From Actinoplanes auranticolor (lineage in GTDB: Bacteria; Actinomycetota; Actinomycetes; Mycobacteriales; Micromonosporaceae), in the NCBI RefSeq assembly GCF_018332655.1, contig NZ_BOQL01000065.1, forward strand, positions 1-64,000: a stretch of 64,000 nt of DNA, in the 5' to 3' direction. A program made the position numbers and the translations under genes. Shown piece after piece: positions 42,967 through 52,051 of the stretch; position 1 is the first letter of the stretch, and each line of letters opens with the position of its first letter. The notes under the pieces were generated by a model, which worked only from the letters and a program-made list of their open reading frames with translations, did no database searches and was not told the DNA's origin.

Positions 42967-42989
42967 CGCGGCCCGCGGTCCACCGATGA

Positions 42990-43232
42990 TCGCCCGCGGA
43001 GGTCTTCCGAATTCCGGCTGCGAACGACAGCGAGCTCCCGCAGCACTTCTGGCTGGTGCGCCACTGAGGCGAGATCCTGGACAACGTGGAGACGTACACC
43101 TGGCTCGACGATCTCCTGGTCGTTGCCTGCCGGATCCGGCAGCCGTTCCGTAGTGAGATATTCGTGGCCCGGGTGCCGCCGGACGAGTTCGTGGCCACCA
43201 TCGACGAAGCCGCCCGCCTCCTGGACAGCTGA
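42990..43232 (+). pseudogene. Unidentified gene remnant with in-frame stop
   Basis: One frame reads AEVFRIPAANDSELPQHFWL then VRH, a TGA at 43065-43067, and continues GEILDNVETYTWLDDLLVVA and ...RVPPDEFVATIDEAARLLDS to a stop at 43230-43232. Composition and codon use on both sides of the TGA look coding. The N-terminus is missing. The second part could start at GTG 43086 as a 48-residue protein. I do not recognise the family. The rest of the 42967-43319 gap holds only a terminator. Confidence 0.4.
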
Positions 43233-43270
43233 GTCGATCCCGGTCATGCGGCGATGGCCGGGACAGACCA

Positions 43271-43302
43271 GGGCGCGGGGACCGTCGAAGGTCCCCGCGC
43301 CC
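43271..43302 (-). terminator. Perfect 13-bp hairpin after the ThuA/GSDH gene
   Basis: GGGCGCGGGGACC (43271-43283) and its exact complement (43290-43302) flank a 6-nt loop, 20 nt past the minus-strand stop at 43323. Confidence 0.75.
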
Positions 43303-43322
43303 ATCACGCGCGGTCTACCCGG

Positions 43323-46300
43323 TCAGCTGTAGACCTCGAACTCGAACAGCGAGTAACCCCAGGCCGTGGCGCGGGCCGTACCGTTGACCCGCACGTAGCG
43401 ACCCGTCGCGGCCAGCGCGGTGTTGTCGTCCACCCCACCGTCACTACCGGTGACCGTCCGGACCGTGGTCCAGGTCGTCCCGTTGGCCGACGTCTGGATC
43501 TGGTACCCCGAGCCGTACGCCCCCTCCCAGGTCAGCTTGACCCGATTGACCGGGTACGACTGACCGAGATCCACCTGGATCCACTGCGGATCGGCGAAGG
43601 CACTCGCCCACCTGCTGGTCAGCGATCCGTCCACCGCGGCGGAGGCCGGGTAGGCGACCGCCTCTGTGCTCGACGCCGTCGCCGGCTTGTTCAACGCCAG
43701 GTTGCCCGAGGGCGGCGGTACGACGCCGCCACCGTAGACCTCGAACTCGAACAGCGAGTAACCCCAGGCTGTGGCGCGGGCCGTACCGTTGATCCGCACG
43801 TAGCGACCCGTGGCGCCCAGCGCGGTGTTGTCGTCCACCCCGCCGTCACCGCCGGTGACCGTCCGGACCGTGGTCCAGGTCGTCCCGTTGGCCGACGTCT
43901 GGATCTGGTACCCCGAGCCGTAAGCCGCCTCCCAGGTCAGCTTGACCCGGTCGATGGAGGTCGACTGACCGAGATCCACCTGGATCCACTGCGGGTCGCT
44001 CGCGGTGCTCGCCCACCTGGTGGTCGGCGAACCGTCCACCGCGGCCGAGGCCGGGAACGCGCCGGACTCCGTGCTCGACGCCGTCACCGGCTTGTTCAAC
44101 GCCAGGTTCCCCGACTGCGGTGGCGTCGTGCCGCCGGAGGTGAACGTGAAGTCGTCGATGTCGAACAGCGATCCTGCGCCGCCGGTGAACACCAGGTACA
44201 GCTCGCGCGTACCGGTCGGCGGGTTGATCGTCCCCGTGACGTCGGCCCACGTCTCCCAGCCACCGGTCGGGGCGACCTGCACCGTGCCGGCCACCGGGCC
44301 GGTCGGCGAGTCGGCCCGCACGGTCAGCGTGCCGCCGACGCCGGCCGAGGCCACCCGCGCCCTGATGCCGGTGACGCCGGCCAGGTTGTACGGCGTGAAG
44401 GAGATCCAGTCGCCGTTCTCGATGTATCCGATGGCGTTGCCGCCGTGGGCGCTGGCCTTGGCGGCGACCTGGACGCCGTTCATGGTGCCGAAGTGCTCGG
44501 CCTGCCGGGTCCGCGGCTGCAGCACGTGCTGGTCCTGGACGGCGGCCCCGCTGACCGGGGTGTACACGGCGGCGAGCACCCCGAAGATGTTCGCGCTGGC
44601 GTCGTGCTCACCGTCCACCGTGGTCTGGATCGACCCGGTGCAGCCGTTCTTACTGGTGATCGGGTGACCGTGGCTGTCGTGCCCGAGGACGTAGTTGATC
44701 ACGACCCGGCTGCAGTCGACGGTGCCGGCGTTCGGATCGGTGACCCGCACCTCGAACGGCACCAGGTCACCGGGCTGGTACACCGATCCGTCGGCCGGTG
44801 TGATCAACTGGATGGACGGTCGGCCGACCCCGATGACGGAACTGGCCGTCGAGGTCTTGCCGCCGGAGTCCCGTACCGTCAACGTCGCGGTGTATTCGCC
44901 GTTCGCCGGGTAGGTGAACGTCGGGTTGGCCGCCGTGGAGTCGGTGCTGCCGTTACTGGTGAAGTCCCAGGCGTACGTGATCGGGTCGCCGTCCGGGTCG
45001 TTGCTGCCCGCCGAGCTGAACTGCACGGCCAGCGGCGCCGCACCGGACGACGGGGTGGCACTCATCTGCGCGATCGGCGCCCGGTTGCCGCCGGTGTTGT
45101 ACTCGATCCGGTAGACAGCCGAGTTGGCGTCGCCGCCGAACCAGGTGGTGCCGTAATCGAGCACGTACAGGGCGCCGTCAGGCCCGAACTCCATGTCCAT
45201 GATCGCGGTTCCGGACCACGGGATCGGCTCGATCGCGCCGGCCGTGCCGTTGGCGTTCAGGGTGACCGCCTTGATCCAGCGACTGGTGAACTCGCCGAGG
45301 AAGACCTTCCCGTGGTACGACGCCGGGAACTTCACATCGGAGGCCAGCGCCGGGTTGAAGTTGTAGACCGGACCGGCCATGGGCCCGCCCCCACCCAGCT
45401 CGGGCCGCCAGGGCCCCTGCCCGCCGTAGGGCAGCCAGGCCGCCTGCGACGGCGGCAGTTTGGTGATGCCGGTGTTGTTGCGCGAGTTGTTCGTCGGCCC
45501 ACCGGCACAGTCGTACGGACCGGACGACGGTCCGCTGGGGAACGTGAACTCCTGGTAGGGAGTGTTGTAGTTGGAGCAGTACGGCCAGCCGTAGAAGCCC
45601 GGCTGGGTGATCCGCTCGAACGAGACGGTGCCCGCCGGCCCGCGCTGCGGGTCGGCCGAGCCGGCGTCGGGGCCGTAGTCACCGAGGTAGACGACCCCGG
45701 TGGCCTTGTCGACGCTCATCTTGAACGGGTTACGGAAGCCCATGGCGTACACCTCGGGTCTGGTGTTCGCCGTGCCCGGGGCGAACATGTTGCCGGCCGG
45801 GACGGTGTAGCCGCCCGTCGCACCCGGCTTGATCCGCAGCACCTTGCCGCGCAGGTCGTTGCTGTTGGCCGAGGTGCGCTGCGCGTCGTAGGCGGGGTTG
45901 CGGTCGGCCCGCTCGTCGAGCGGCGCGGAACCGGCCGAGTCGAACGGGTTGGAGTCGTCACCGGTGGACAGGTACAGGTTGCCGGCGGCGTCGAAGTCGA
46001 TGTCACCGCCGACGTGGCAGCACAGCCCACGACTGGTCGGCACGTCGAGGATCGTCACCAGCGAGGCCGGGTCGATCGTGTTGTCGTCCCGTACGGTGAG
46101 CCGGGCCAGTTTGTTGGAGCCGTTGAACGGGGCGAACTGCGCCGCCGTGCCGGTGGACGGAGCGTCGCCGCCCGGCGTGCTGAGCGGTGGCGCGTAGTAG
46201 ACGTACACCCAGCGGTTGCTGGCGAAGTTCGGGTCGGCCTTGATGCTCTGCAGACCCTCCTCGTCGTGGCTGTAGACCGGCAGCGTCAGGGCGACCTTGG

Positions 46301-47198
46301 TGTTGCCGTTGACGTCGGTGTACCGGATGGCGCCGTTCCGCGAGGTGTGCAGCACACCCCGGTTGGGCAGCACGGTGAGGCCCATCGGCTCACCGGTCTC
46401 CGCCACGCCCTTGGCCAGGGTCACCTGGCTGAACGTGCCGGCGGGGGCCTGGACCGAGCAGTTGCCGAGGTTCTGCGCGGCGTACCTGATGCCGCCGAGC
46501 AGGTGGGTGCGGAAGTTGGCCTCGGTGTAGCTCTCCTGGGTGTGGCCGAGGCCGGTGTACCAGGAGCGTCCGCCGTCGTAGGGCCGGCACCACGAGATCG
46601 GGTGGTCGCCGTTCATGGTGCCGCCGGTGTACGTGGCCTCGTTGAGATTGGCGAGGACGTGCACCTGCGGGCGGGGGTTGGTGCGGTAGTTGTACAGCTC
46701 GTCGGTGCGGTTCCAGTTCACCGGGATGCCTGCGGTGGACGGGTGGGCGGTGTCCTCGATGCGGACGGTGACCGGCTGGATCGCGGGGTGGCTGGCGAAG
46801 TAGGCGCCGACGAGGTTGCCGTACCAGGGCCAGTCGTATTCGGTGTCGGAAGCGGCGTGCACGCCGACATAGCCGCCGCCGGCGCGGATGTAGCGCTCGA
46901 ACGCGGCCTGCTGGGTCGTGTTGAGCACGTCGGCGGTCGTGGACAGCCAGATGACCGCTTTGAACCTGGCCAGGTTCGTGTCGGTGAACTGGGCGGCGTC
47001 CTCGGTCGCCTCGACCGTGAAGTTGTTCTGCGTGCCCAGTTGCTGGATCGCGGCGATCCCCGCGGGGATCGCGTCATGCCGGAACCCCGCGGTCTTGCTG
47101 AAGATCAGCACCGAGAAGTCGGCCGCGAATGCCGGGGCGACGTTGACGCCCATCCCGGCCAGGACAAGAGCGACGATGAACAGCACTCTGCGAATCAT
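43323..47198 (-). CDS. Secreted multidomain ThuA-GSDH-PKD-CBM6-F5/8C carbohydrate protein
   Basis: 1291 residues from ATG 47198 (signal peptide VLFIVALVLAGMGVNVAPAF to residue ~24; the in-frame extension to 47489 crosses the operator and is rejected). Order: ThuA-like domain (about 27-240, SVLIFSKTAGFRHDAIPAGI, GGGYVGVHAASDTEYDWPWY); glucose/sorbosone dehydrogenase-like propeller (about 255-690, VYSHDEEGLQSIKADPNF, GDIDFDAAGNLYLSTGDDSN); PKD (NDPDGDPITYAWDF); a CBM6-like sandwich (YIENGDWISFTPYNLAG); and two F5/8-type C domains. Such proteins oxidise or bind plant-type sugars outside the cell. The promoter carries a LacI-type site, so sugar induction is likely. Cofactor requirement is unverified. 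Confidence 0.85.
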   Translation of the reverse strand: MIRRVLFIVALVLAGMGVNVAPAFAADFSVLIFSKTAGFRHDAIPAGIAAIQQLGTQNNFTVEATEDAAQFTDTNLARFKAVIWLSTTADVLNTTQQAAFERYIRAGGGYVGVHAASDTEYDWPWYGNLVGAYFASHPAIQPVTVRIEDTAHPSTAGIPVNWNRTDELYNYRTNPRPQVHVLANLNEATYTGGTMNGDHPISWCRPYDGGRSWYTGLGHTQESYTEANFRTHLLGGIRYAAQNLGNCSVQAPAGTFSQVTLAKGVAETGEPMGLTVLPNRGVLHTSRNGAIRYTDVNGNTKVALTLPVYSHDEEGLQSIKADPNFASNRWVYVYYAPPLSTPGGDAPSTGTAAQFAPFNGSNKLARLTVRDDNTIDPASLVTILDVPTSRGLCCHVGGDIDFDAAGNLYLSTGDDSNPFDSAGSAPLDERADRNPAYDAQRTSANSNDLRGKVLRIKPGATGGYTVPAGNMFAPGTANTRPEVYAMGFRNPFKMSVDKATGVVYLGDYGPDAGSADPQRGPAGTVSFERITQPGFYGWPYCSNYNTPYQEFTFPSGPSSGPYDCAGGPTNNSRNNTGITKLPPSQAAWLPYGGQGPWRPELGGGGPMAGPVYNFNPALASDVKFPASYHGKVFLGEFTSRWIKAVTLNANGTAGAIEPIPWSGTAIMDMEFGPDGALYVLDYGTTWFGGDANSAVYRIEYNTGGNRAPIAQMSATPSSGAAPLAVQFSSAGSNDPDGDPITYAWDFTSNGSTDSTAANPTFTYPANGEYTATLTVRDSGGKTSTASSVIGVGRPSIQLITPADGSVYQPGDLVPFEVRVTDPNAGTVDCSRVVINYVLGHDSHGHPITSKNGCTGSIQTTVDGEHDASANIFGVLAAVYTPVSGAAVQDQHVLQPRTRQAEHFGTMNGVQVAAKASAHGGNAIGYIENGDWISFTPYNLAGVTGIRARVASAGVGGTLTVRADSPTGPVAGTVQVAPTGGWETWADVTGTINPPTGTRELYLVFTGGAGSLFDIDDFTFTSGGTTPPQSGNLALNKPVTASSTESGAFPASAAVDGSPTTRWASTASDPQWIQVDLGQSTSIDRVKLTWEAAYGSGYQIQTSANGTTWTTVRTVTGGDGGVDDNTALGATGRYVRINGTARATAWGYSLFEFEVYGGGVVPPPSGNLALNKPATASSTEAVAYPASAAVDGSLTSRWASAFADPQWIQVDLGQSYPVNRVKLTWEGAYGSGYQIQTSANGTTWTTVRTVTGSDGGVDDNTALAATGRYVRVNGTARATAWGYSLFEFEVYS
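43329..44119 (-). repeat. Tandem duplicated F5/8C coding units, 405-bp offset
   Basis: The blocks 43329-43714 and 43734-44119 are nearly identical, with only scattered substitutions, and encode the two C-terminal discoidin-like domains. The high identity at silent positions suggests a recent duplication or ongoing gene conversion within the gene. Confidence 0.85.
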
Positions 47199-47470
47199 GA
47201 TCGGTTGGGTACCTCTCGTGAGGAAGCAACCGAGACGTGCGCCGATCACGTCTCGAACGGGGGCCGCGGTGGGCGACCCCGCGGGCGGGTCCCGGGACGC
47301 GCATGGCGGTGCCGCGTCTGTCCCGGCGGTGGAGAGTCGTCGGCACGTCGCGCCTCGGGGAAGGTCGCGCGGCGCCGTGATGGGGGATGGGGTGGGGGTC
47401 GGGTGGACGTGGGCGGCTGTGGACGGCGACCGAATCGGGGGTGCAGTGCCGTCGTCTTCACCTCGATCGG

Positions 47471-47490
47471 CGAGAGAGCGCTTTCCCATC
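47471..47490 (-). promoter_or_regulatory. LacI-family operator-like site
   Basis: GAGAGAGCGCTTTCCC is centred on AGCGCT (47477-47482), resembling CebR/MalR-type operators (GGGAGCGCTCCC core). It lies ~20 nt downstream of the predicted -10 box at 47503-47508, in a repressing position. Confidence 0.55.
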
Positions 47491-47502
47491 GAGGTGTGGA
47501 AA

Positions 47503-47530
47503 AGTTAACAGATTCGTCATCGCCCATCAA
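47503..47530 (-). promoter_or_regulatory. Promoter of the ThuA/GSDH gene
   Basis: On the minus strand TTGATG (47530-47525) and TTAACT (47508-47503) are 16 nt apart. Transcription would start about 47495, giving a ~300-nt leader that contains the LacI-type operator. Confidence 0.5.
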
Positions 47531-47716
47531 CGGTTTCATCGACCGCCGTGAAAAACCGCCTGCCGAGGTTTGCCCGGCCGGGGAGCACGCGGCGGTGATC
47601 CACGGGACGGTCCGACGAAGATTGCCTGGCCGGGGCGGGTCTGCCGATGATCTGCTGTCGGCAGACGGGCCATGGCGACGACCAGGCGACTCAGCGGGCG
47701 GATCTCTTCATCGCTG

Positions 47717-47735
47717 CTGGAGAGCGCTTCCCCAG
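47717..47735. promoter_or_regulatory. Second LacI-type operator-like palindrome
   Basis: CTGGAGAGCGCTTCCCCAG is a near-palindrome around AGCGCT (47723-47728), about 246 bp upstream of the first site. Paired sites could support DNA looping. Otherwise 47531-47956 holds no recognisable gene. Confidence 0.5.
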
Positions 47736-47956
47736 CCTGTTCAGACCACGCTACCCAACCGCGACACGGTCGGGCTCCGTTCCGAGATGGTTATCCAGGC
47801 AGAACGACACGCATCCCATGAAGCCGAGAAACCCGACTCCCGGTAGTCCATGTACGAGCTGCCCATACGAAAAGTAGATCAGCCCGGTGGTAGTCGGTCG
47901 CCTCTGGGTGAGCCGTCGGCAGACCAGTGCAACGACAGGCTGAGTTTCCAGCGATC

Positions 47957-48721
47957 TCAGCGATCCGGATCACCGTGGACCACACACGTCATCAGGGAAC
48001 TGACCGGGTGTCGCCGGTATCTGCGCCAGAAGGCCTCGTCGCGTTCACGGTCGGGTGGCGGCGTGCGGATCGGTGACCATTGGACGGTGTCGAAGCCGGC
48101 CCGCCTCGCGGCGCCCTCGTAGTCGGCGAGTTGCCACTCGTAGTCCTCCAGGGGTGTGGGCGGGTCGGTGGTGAACTCCTGACGGATCAGCGGGACCTCC
48201 CGGCCGGGAACGCGTTCGAGGATGCGCAGGCCGAACTCGTCATAGTTGGCCTCCGGGAACGGCGTGGGGTTGGCCACGATGGCCAGCAGGCGGCCGTGGT
48301 CGGCGAGGTTGGCGCGAATGCCGCGGAACATGGAGTCCAGCGCCGCGCGGGTGGGTGCGTAATTGAACAGGTAGATCGCGGTGGCGAGGTCGAACCGTCG
48401 CAGGGACGGCAGGTCCGCCACATCCGCGACGACGTAGTCGATGCCCATCGGCGACCCGGCCTCGTTCTTCTCGGCGAGGCGGATCATCTCCACGGAGACG
48501 TCGACGCCCACGACGGGCCGGGCCCCGCGTGCGGCCAGCAGCCGGGTGTTGTAGCCGTACCCGCAGGCGAGGTCGAGGGCGGCCAGACCGGTGACCTCAC
48601 CGAGGGCGCCGCGCAGCGTGAACGTGTCCGCGGCGGAGAAGGCGGCCGTCGACTTCGACTCCTCGAAGCGCGCGCCGATCGAGTCGTACTGCTCCGCGCC
48701 CGTCCCCGTGCCCGGCTTCAT
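47957..48721 (-). CDS. Class I SAM methyltransferase of the P450 operon
   Basis: 254 residues. Motif I is ALDLACGYGYNTRLLAARGA, the acidic loop is VVGVDVSVEMIRLA, and later motifs are IDYVVADVADLP, FDLATAIYLFNYAP and GRLLAIVANPTPF. It resembles ToxA/NodS-like small-molecule methyltransferases. The start overlaps the asparagine-synthase stop by 4 bp (ATGA), so it is the last gene of the minus-strand operon that begins at the P450. It is the probable O- or N-methylation step; the substrate is unknown. Confidence 0.85.
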   Translation of the reverse strand: MKPGTGTGAEQYDSIGARFEESKSTAAFSAADTFTLRGALGEVTGLAALDLACGYGYNTRLLAARGARPVVGVDVSVEMIRLAEKNEAGSPMGIDYVVADVADLPSLRRFDLATAIYLFNYAPTRAALDSMFRGIRANLADHGRLLAIVANPTPFPEANYDEFGLRILERVPGREVPLIRQEFTTDPPTPLEDYEWQLADYEGAARRAGFDTVQWSPIRTPPPDRERDEAFWRRYRRHPVSSLMTCVVHGDPDR

Positions 48722-50721
48722 CGGCGGATCAGCGCCCCGCCCGTGCCGTCGAACTGCCGGAGGAGCATCCGGTCGATGTCGACCTCCGGCACCTCGACAT
48801 TGTCGACCAGACTCTCCTGCAGCAGCAGCGTGCTGAGCACCTGCAGGTAGGCGTGGTTGTAGGGGAACGGAACTTGTCCCCCGGCGAAGGAGCCGACGTG
48901 GGCGACCAGCCGCTGCACCCCGGCGGCGTCGAGCACGCCGCAGTCGCGCACCCGGCGCGGCGAGAGGATGTCGTCCACCCAGTCCCCCGTGCCGGTGGGC
49001 AGGAGATGCTCGGCCCCGGGGATCCGCATCCCGAACTTCGGCCGGTCACGGATCTCCTCGGGCAGAACGTCCGCGTACGCCTCGCGAAGAATGTGCTTCT
49101 CCCTGGTCAATCCGCGCAGCTTCCACTCGCGGGGCAGACCGGCCGCGAAGGCGACGACCGAACGATCCACGAAGGGGTATCGCGATTCGATGCGGCACCC
49201 CGCGCCGGGACGGTCGGCGAGGCAGGTCATCCCGTACCCGCTCAGCAGTGTCTGGTAGTCCAGCCACTGGGAGCGGCCGACCGTGTCCAGGTCGTCGAAG
49301 CCGGTGATGCGGGAGCGCGCGAAGTCGGCCAGTCGCCGGTCATCGTCGGCGACGCCGTTCCTGGCCCGCAGCAGGCCGGGATACAGCTCGGCCTCGAACC
49401 GGCGCAGGTGCGCCCCCATTACCGGCGTTTGCCGGCCGGCACGGTCCTCGAAGAAGCGCAGGATCGCGGCCGGTGTCGTGGGATCGGTGAGCAGGACGTC
49501 GGCCAGGCCGGAGCCCAGCAGCTTCTCCTGCTCCGCCGTGAACCCGCCGGCCAGGCAGGAATCCAGGACGGTGGCCTCCTTGAGGATGTCGTACCCGAAG
49601 AACGCCTCGTCGGCGCCCTCCCCGCCGAGCACGATCCGGACCCCGCTCTGCCCCACGTGCTCGGCCAGCATCTCGACGGCGACCGGTGCGGCGAAGTGCA
49701 GCAGCGACTCGCACTTGCGGACGAGATTGGGGAACCGCTCGCGGATGTCCCGGCCGGTGGCCACGACGGACGAGTGCCGGGTGCCCAGCTTCGCCGCGAT
49801 GATCTTCTGGTACGCCGATTCGTCGGCCCACGAGTCCGGCACGGTGATGGAGAAGGTCGGCAGATCGCCGGTGATGTGCTGCCGGGCGATCCAGGCGACG
49901 ATGCTGGAGTCGAGGCCGCCGCTGAGGAACGCGCCGCGCGGGTAGTCCCCCCGCAGCCGGAACCGGACCGCTTCGTCGAGTTTGTCGCGCAACGCCGCCT
50001 TCGCGTCGGTGAACGACAGCTCCGTCCGGCCGCGGTCGCCACGGTCGATCGGGATCTCGAAGTAGGCCGACAGCACCGTCCCGCCGGGCCCGACGCGCAG
50101 AGTGTGACCAGGCGGAAGGCTGCGCACCCCGGTGAAACACGATTCGCCCGGCACCGGTGTCCAGAACCGGCCATTGGCCCGGACGCCCTCGACGGACAGC
50201 TCACGGTGCACTTCGGGGAACGCGAACAGCCCCTTGATCTCAGAGGCGAAGAGGAAGGCGCCGTTCTGCTCGGTGTAGAACAGCGGGCGTTCTCCGAACG
50301 GGTCACGCCCCAACAGCAGTTCACGGCGTTGCCGGTCGTAGAAGGCGAAGGCGAACTGGCCGTTGAGCCGGTCGAGGGCGGCCTCACCCCAGGTGGCGAG
50401 GCTGTGCAGCAGCACTTCCGTGTCGGAGTTCGTGGCGAAGGTGACGCCCTGCGCCACCAACTCCTGCCGGAGCTCCAGATAGTTGAAGATCTCTCCGTTG
50501 AAGCCCAGCACGAATCGTTCGTCGGCTGTGACCATCGGTTGCTTGCCGAGCATGGGGTCGATGACCGACAGCCGGACCGTCCCGAGGGTGAACTCGTCGT
50601 CGTCGTAGATGCCCGCCTCGTCCGGGCCGCGATGGGCGATGCCACGGAGGCCCCGGCGCAGGCTGGTGATCCGGTCGTCCCTGCGCTTTCGGCTGTTGAG
50701 GAAGCCGACGACACCGCACAT
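48718..50721 (-). CDS. asnB: Asparagine synthase (glutamine-hydrolysing)-type amidotransferase
   Basis: 667 residues. The N-terminal Ntn glutaminase domain starts MCGVVGFLN with Cys2 as nucleophile and has IAHRGPDEAG and GFNGEIFNYLELR. The synthetase domain has the PP-loop FLSGGLDSSIVAWIA and GEGADEAFFGYDI. It is slightly longer than housekeeping AsnB (~610-640). Placement between a GS-type ligase and a methyltransferase suggests amide formation on a biosynthetic intermediate rather than free aspartate. GAAAGGGG precedes ATG 50721. A lasso-peptide cyclase is less likely because the glutaminase domain is intact and no B-protein or precursor is nearby. Confidence 0.88.
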   Translation of the reverse strand: MCGVVGFLNSRKRRDDRITSLRRGLRGIAHRGPDEAGIYDDDEFTLGTVRLSVIDPMLGKQPMVTADERFVLGFNGEIFNYLELRQELVAQGVTFATNSDTEVLLHSLATWGEAALDRLNGQFAFAFYDRQRRELLLGRDPFGERPLFYTEQNGAFLFASEIKGLFAFPEVHRELSVEGVRANGRFWTPVPGESCFTGVRSLPPGHTLRVGPGGTVLSAYFEIPIDRGDRGRTELSFTDAKAALRDKLDEAVRFRLRGDYPRGAFLSGGLDSSIVAWIARQHITGDLPTFSITVPDSWADESAYQKIIAAKLGTRHSSVVATGRDIRERFPNLVRKCESLLHFAAPVAVEMLAEHVGQSGVRIVLGGEGADEAFFGYDILKEATVLDSCLAGGFTAEQEKLLGSGLADVLLTDPTTPAAILRFFEDRAGRQTPVMGAHLRRFEAELYPGLLRARNGVADDDRRLADFARSRITGFDDLDTVGRSQWLDYQTLLSGYGMTCLADRPGAGCRIESRYPFVDRSVVAFAAGLPREWKLRGLTREKHILREAYADVLPEEIRDRPKFGMRIPGAEHLLPTGTGDWVDDILSPRRVRDCGVLDAAGVQRLVAHVGSFAGGQVPFPYNHAYLQVLSTLLLQESLVDNVEVPEVDIDRMLLRQFDGTGGALIRR

Positions 50722-50743
50722 GGAAGCGAGCCCCTTTCGTAGG

Positions 50744-52051
50744 TCAGACAGATTCGAGGTAACGGCTGCGCTCCCAGCCGGACACCTCGGCGTCGGCGGC
50801 CGCCTGCTCCGCCCGGCCCAGCTGGCACAACAGGTCAGTCACCTGGTCACCCAGCGCCGTCCGCGCAAAGGTGCTGCCGCTGAGCAGGGCCAGGGCCTCC
50901 GACACGTTCCCCGGCAGCGGGTCGGCGTCGGTTGCCGCGTACACGTCGCTCGTGACGGCGGGTGGCGGTTCCAGTTGCTTCTCCAGGCCGGCCAGGCCGG
51001 CGAGCAGCTGGGTGGCGACCAGGAAGTACGGGTTGGCGTCGGCCGCCGCCACCCGGTGCTCCAGCCGTGTTCCGCTGTCCCCGTGCACCAGCGCCCGCAG
51101 GGCGACGGAGCGGTGGTCGTACCCCCACGTCACGTGCGTGGGTGCGAACGAATAGGTGGCCGACCGTTTGTAGCCGTTGGGCGTCGGCACGGCGACGTAA
51201 CTCGTCTCGGCGGCGTGATGCATCAGCCCGCCCAGATACCACCGCGCCTGCATGCTGAGTTCGCCGGATTCCGCGTCCCAGAACACATTGCGACCGGTCT
51301 CCCGGCTGCGCAGGCTCTGGTGGACGTGCAGGCCGCTGCCGGACGACTCCGCCCACGGCTTGGCCATGAAAGTGGCCAGATAGCCGTGCGCGGCCGCGAT
51401 CTGCTTGACGGCGTAGCGGAAGAACAGCAGGTCGTCGGCCGCGGCCAGCGGCGTGGACTGGCCCAGGTTGATCTCCACCTGGCCGGCGCCGTACTCCGCT
51501 CCGCTGGCCTCCACCGCGACGCCCGCGGCCAGCAGCGCCGACTGGATGTCCCGGAGCACCGGCCACAGGTAGGAGTCGTCGTGCAGGCTGTAGATGGGGA
51601 TGCGCGGATGCCGGGGGCGGAGCGTTCCGGGGTCGAGCAGATAGAACTCCGTCTCGAGACCGAAGCGCGCGTCGTACCCCGCCTGCCGGGCCTCGGTCTC
51701 CGCCCGGCTGAGGATCAGGCGCGGGTCGAGCGGGACGGGATGACCGGCCCGGTCCACGACAGTGCAGAACACCAGCGCTGTTCCCGGGCGCCAGGGCACC
51801 AGCCGTACGGTGTCCGGGTCGGGCACCAGGAAGACGTCCGGATAGCCACTCGCCCAGCTGTACTCGCCGGCGGAGAGCACGCCGAGGCCGTAGTCGAGAC
51901 AGAAGTACCCGGACGACATCGCGAACTGGGAAGTCTGCTGGAACACAGCCGCGGGTATGCGTTTGCCCCGGATCGCGCCGTGCGTGTCCACCACCGCCAG
52001 TTCCACGGTCTCGATCGCGTGGTCCTTGATGAACCGGTCAATCGGCGGCAT
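50744..52051 (-). CDS. Glutamine synthetase-family ATP-dependent ligase
   Basis: 435 residues from ATG 52051 with GGAGGAGG upstream; the start lies 14 bp inside the preceding gene. GS beta-grasp start VELAVVDTHGAIRGKRIPAA, metal-ligand region FGLETEFYLLDP and GAEYGAGQVEINLGQ, the catalytic FMAKPWAESSGSGLHVHQSL, and NGYKRSATYSFAPTHVTWGY with RLEHRVAAADANPYFLVA. It belongs to the GlnA3/PuuA-like group that forms gamma-glutamyl amides rather than the housekeeping dodecameric GSI-beta enzyme with an adenylylation Tyr loop. In this operon it likely activates a carboxylate as acyl phosphate for amide formation. Confidence 0.85.
   Translation of the reverse strand: MPPIDRFIKDHAIETVELAVVDTHGAIRGKRIPAAVFQQTSQFAMSSGYFCLDYGLGVLSAGEYSWASGYPDVFLVPDPDTVRLVPWRPGTALVFCTVVDRAGHPVPLDPRLILSRAETEARQAGYDARFGLETEFYLLDPGTLRPRHPRIPIYSLHDDSYLWPVLRDIQSALLAAGVAVEASGAEYGAGQVEINLGQSTPLAAADDLLFFRYAVKQIAAAHGYLATFMAKPWAESSGSGLHVHQSLRSRETGRNVFWDAESGELSMQARWYLGGLMHHAAETSYVAVPTPNGYKRSATYSFAPTHVTWGYDHRSVALRALVHGDSGTRLEHRVAAADANPYFLVATQLLAGLAGLEKQLEPPPAVTSDVYAATDADPLPGNVSEALALLSGSTFARTALGDQVTDLLCQLGRAEQAAADAEVSGWERSRYLESV

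Noticed and set aside
43254-47846. A 1530-codon plus-strand open frame
   Set aside because: It is antisense to the ThuA/GSDH/F5-8C gene and is rich in Arg/Gly/Val/Asp typical of high-GC shadow frames. It has no domain and no ribosome-binding site.
48718-50721. Lasso-peptide cyclase interpretation of the AsnB-like gene
   Set aside because: The glutaminase domain with Cys2 is complete, and no leader peptidase, RRE protein or precursor gene is nearby.
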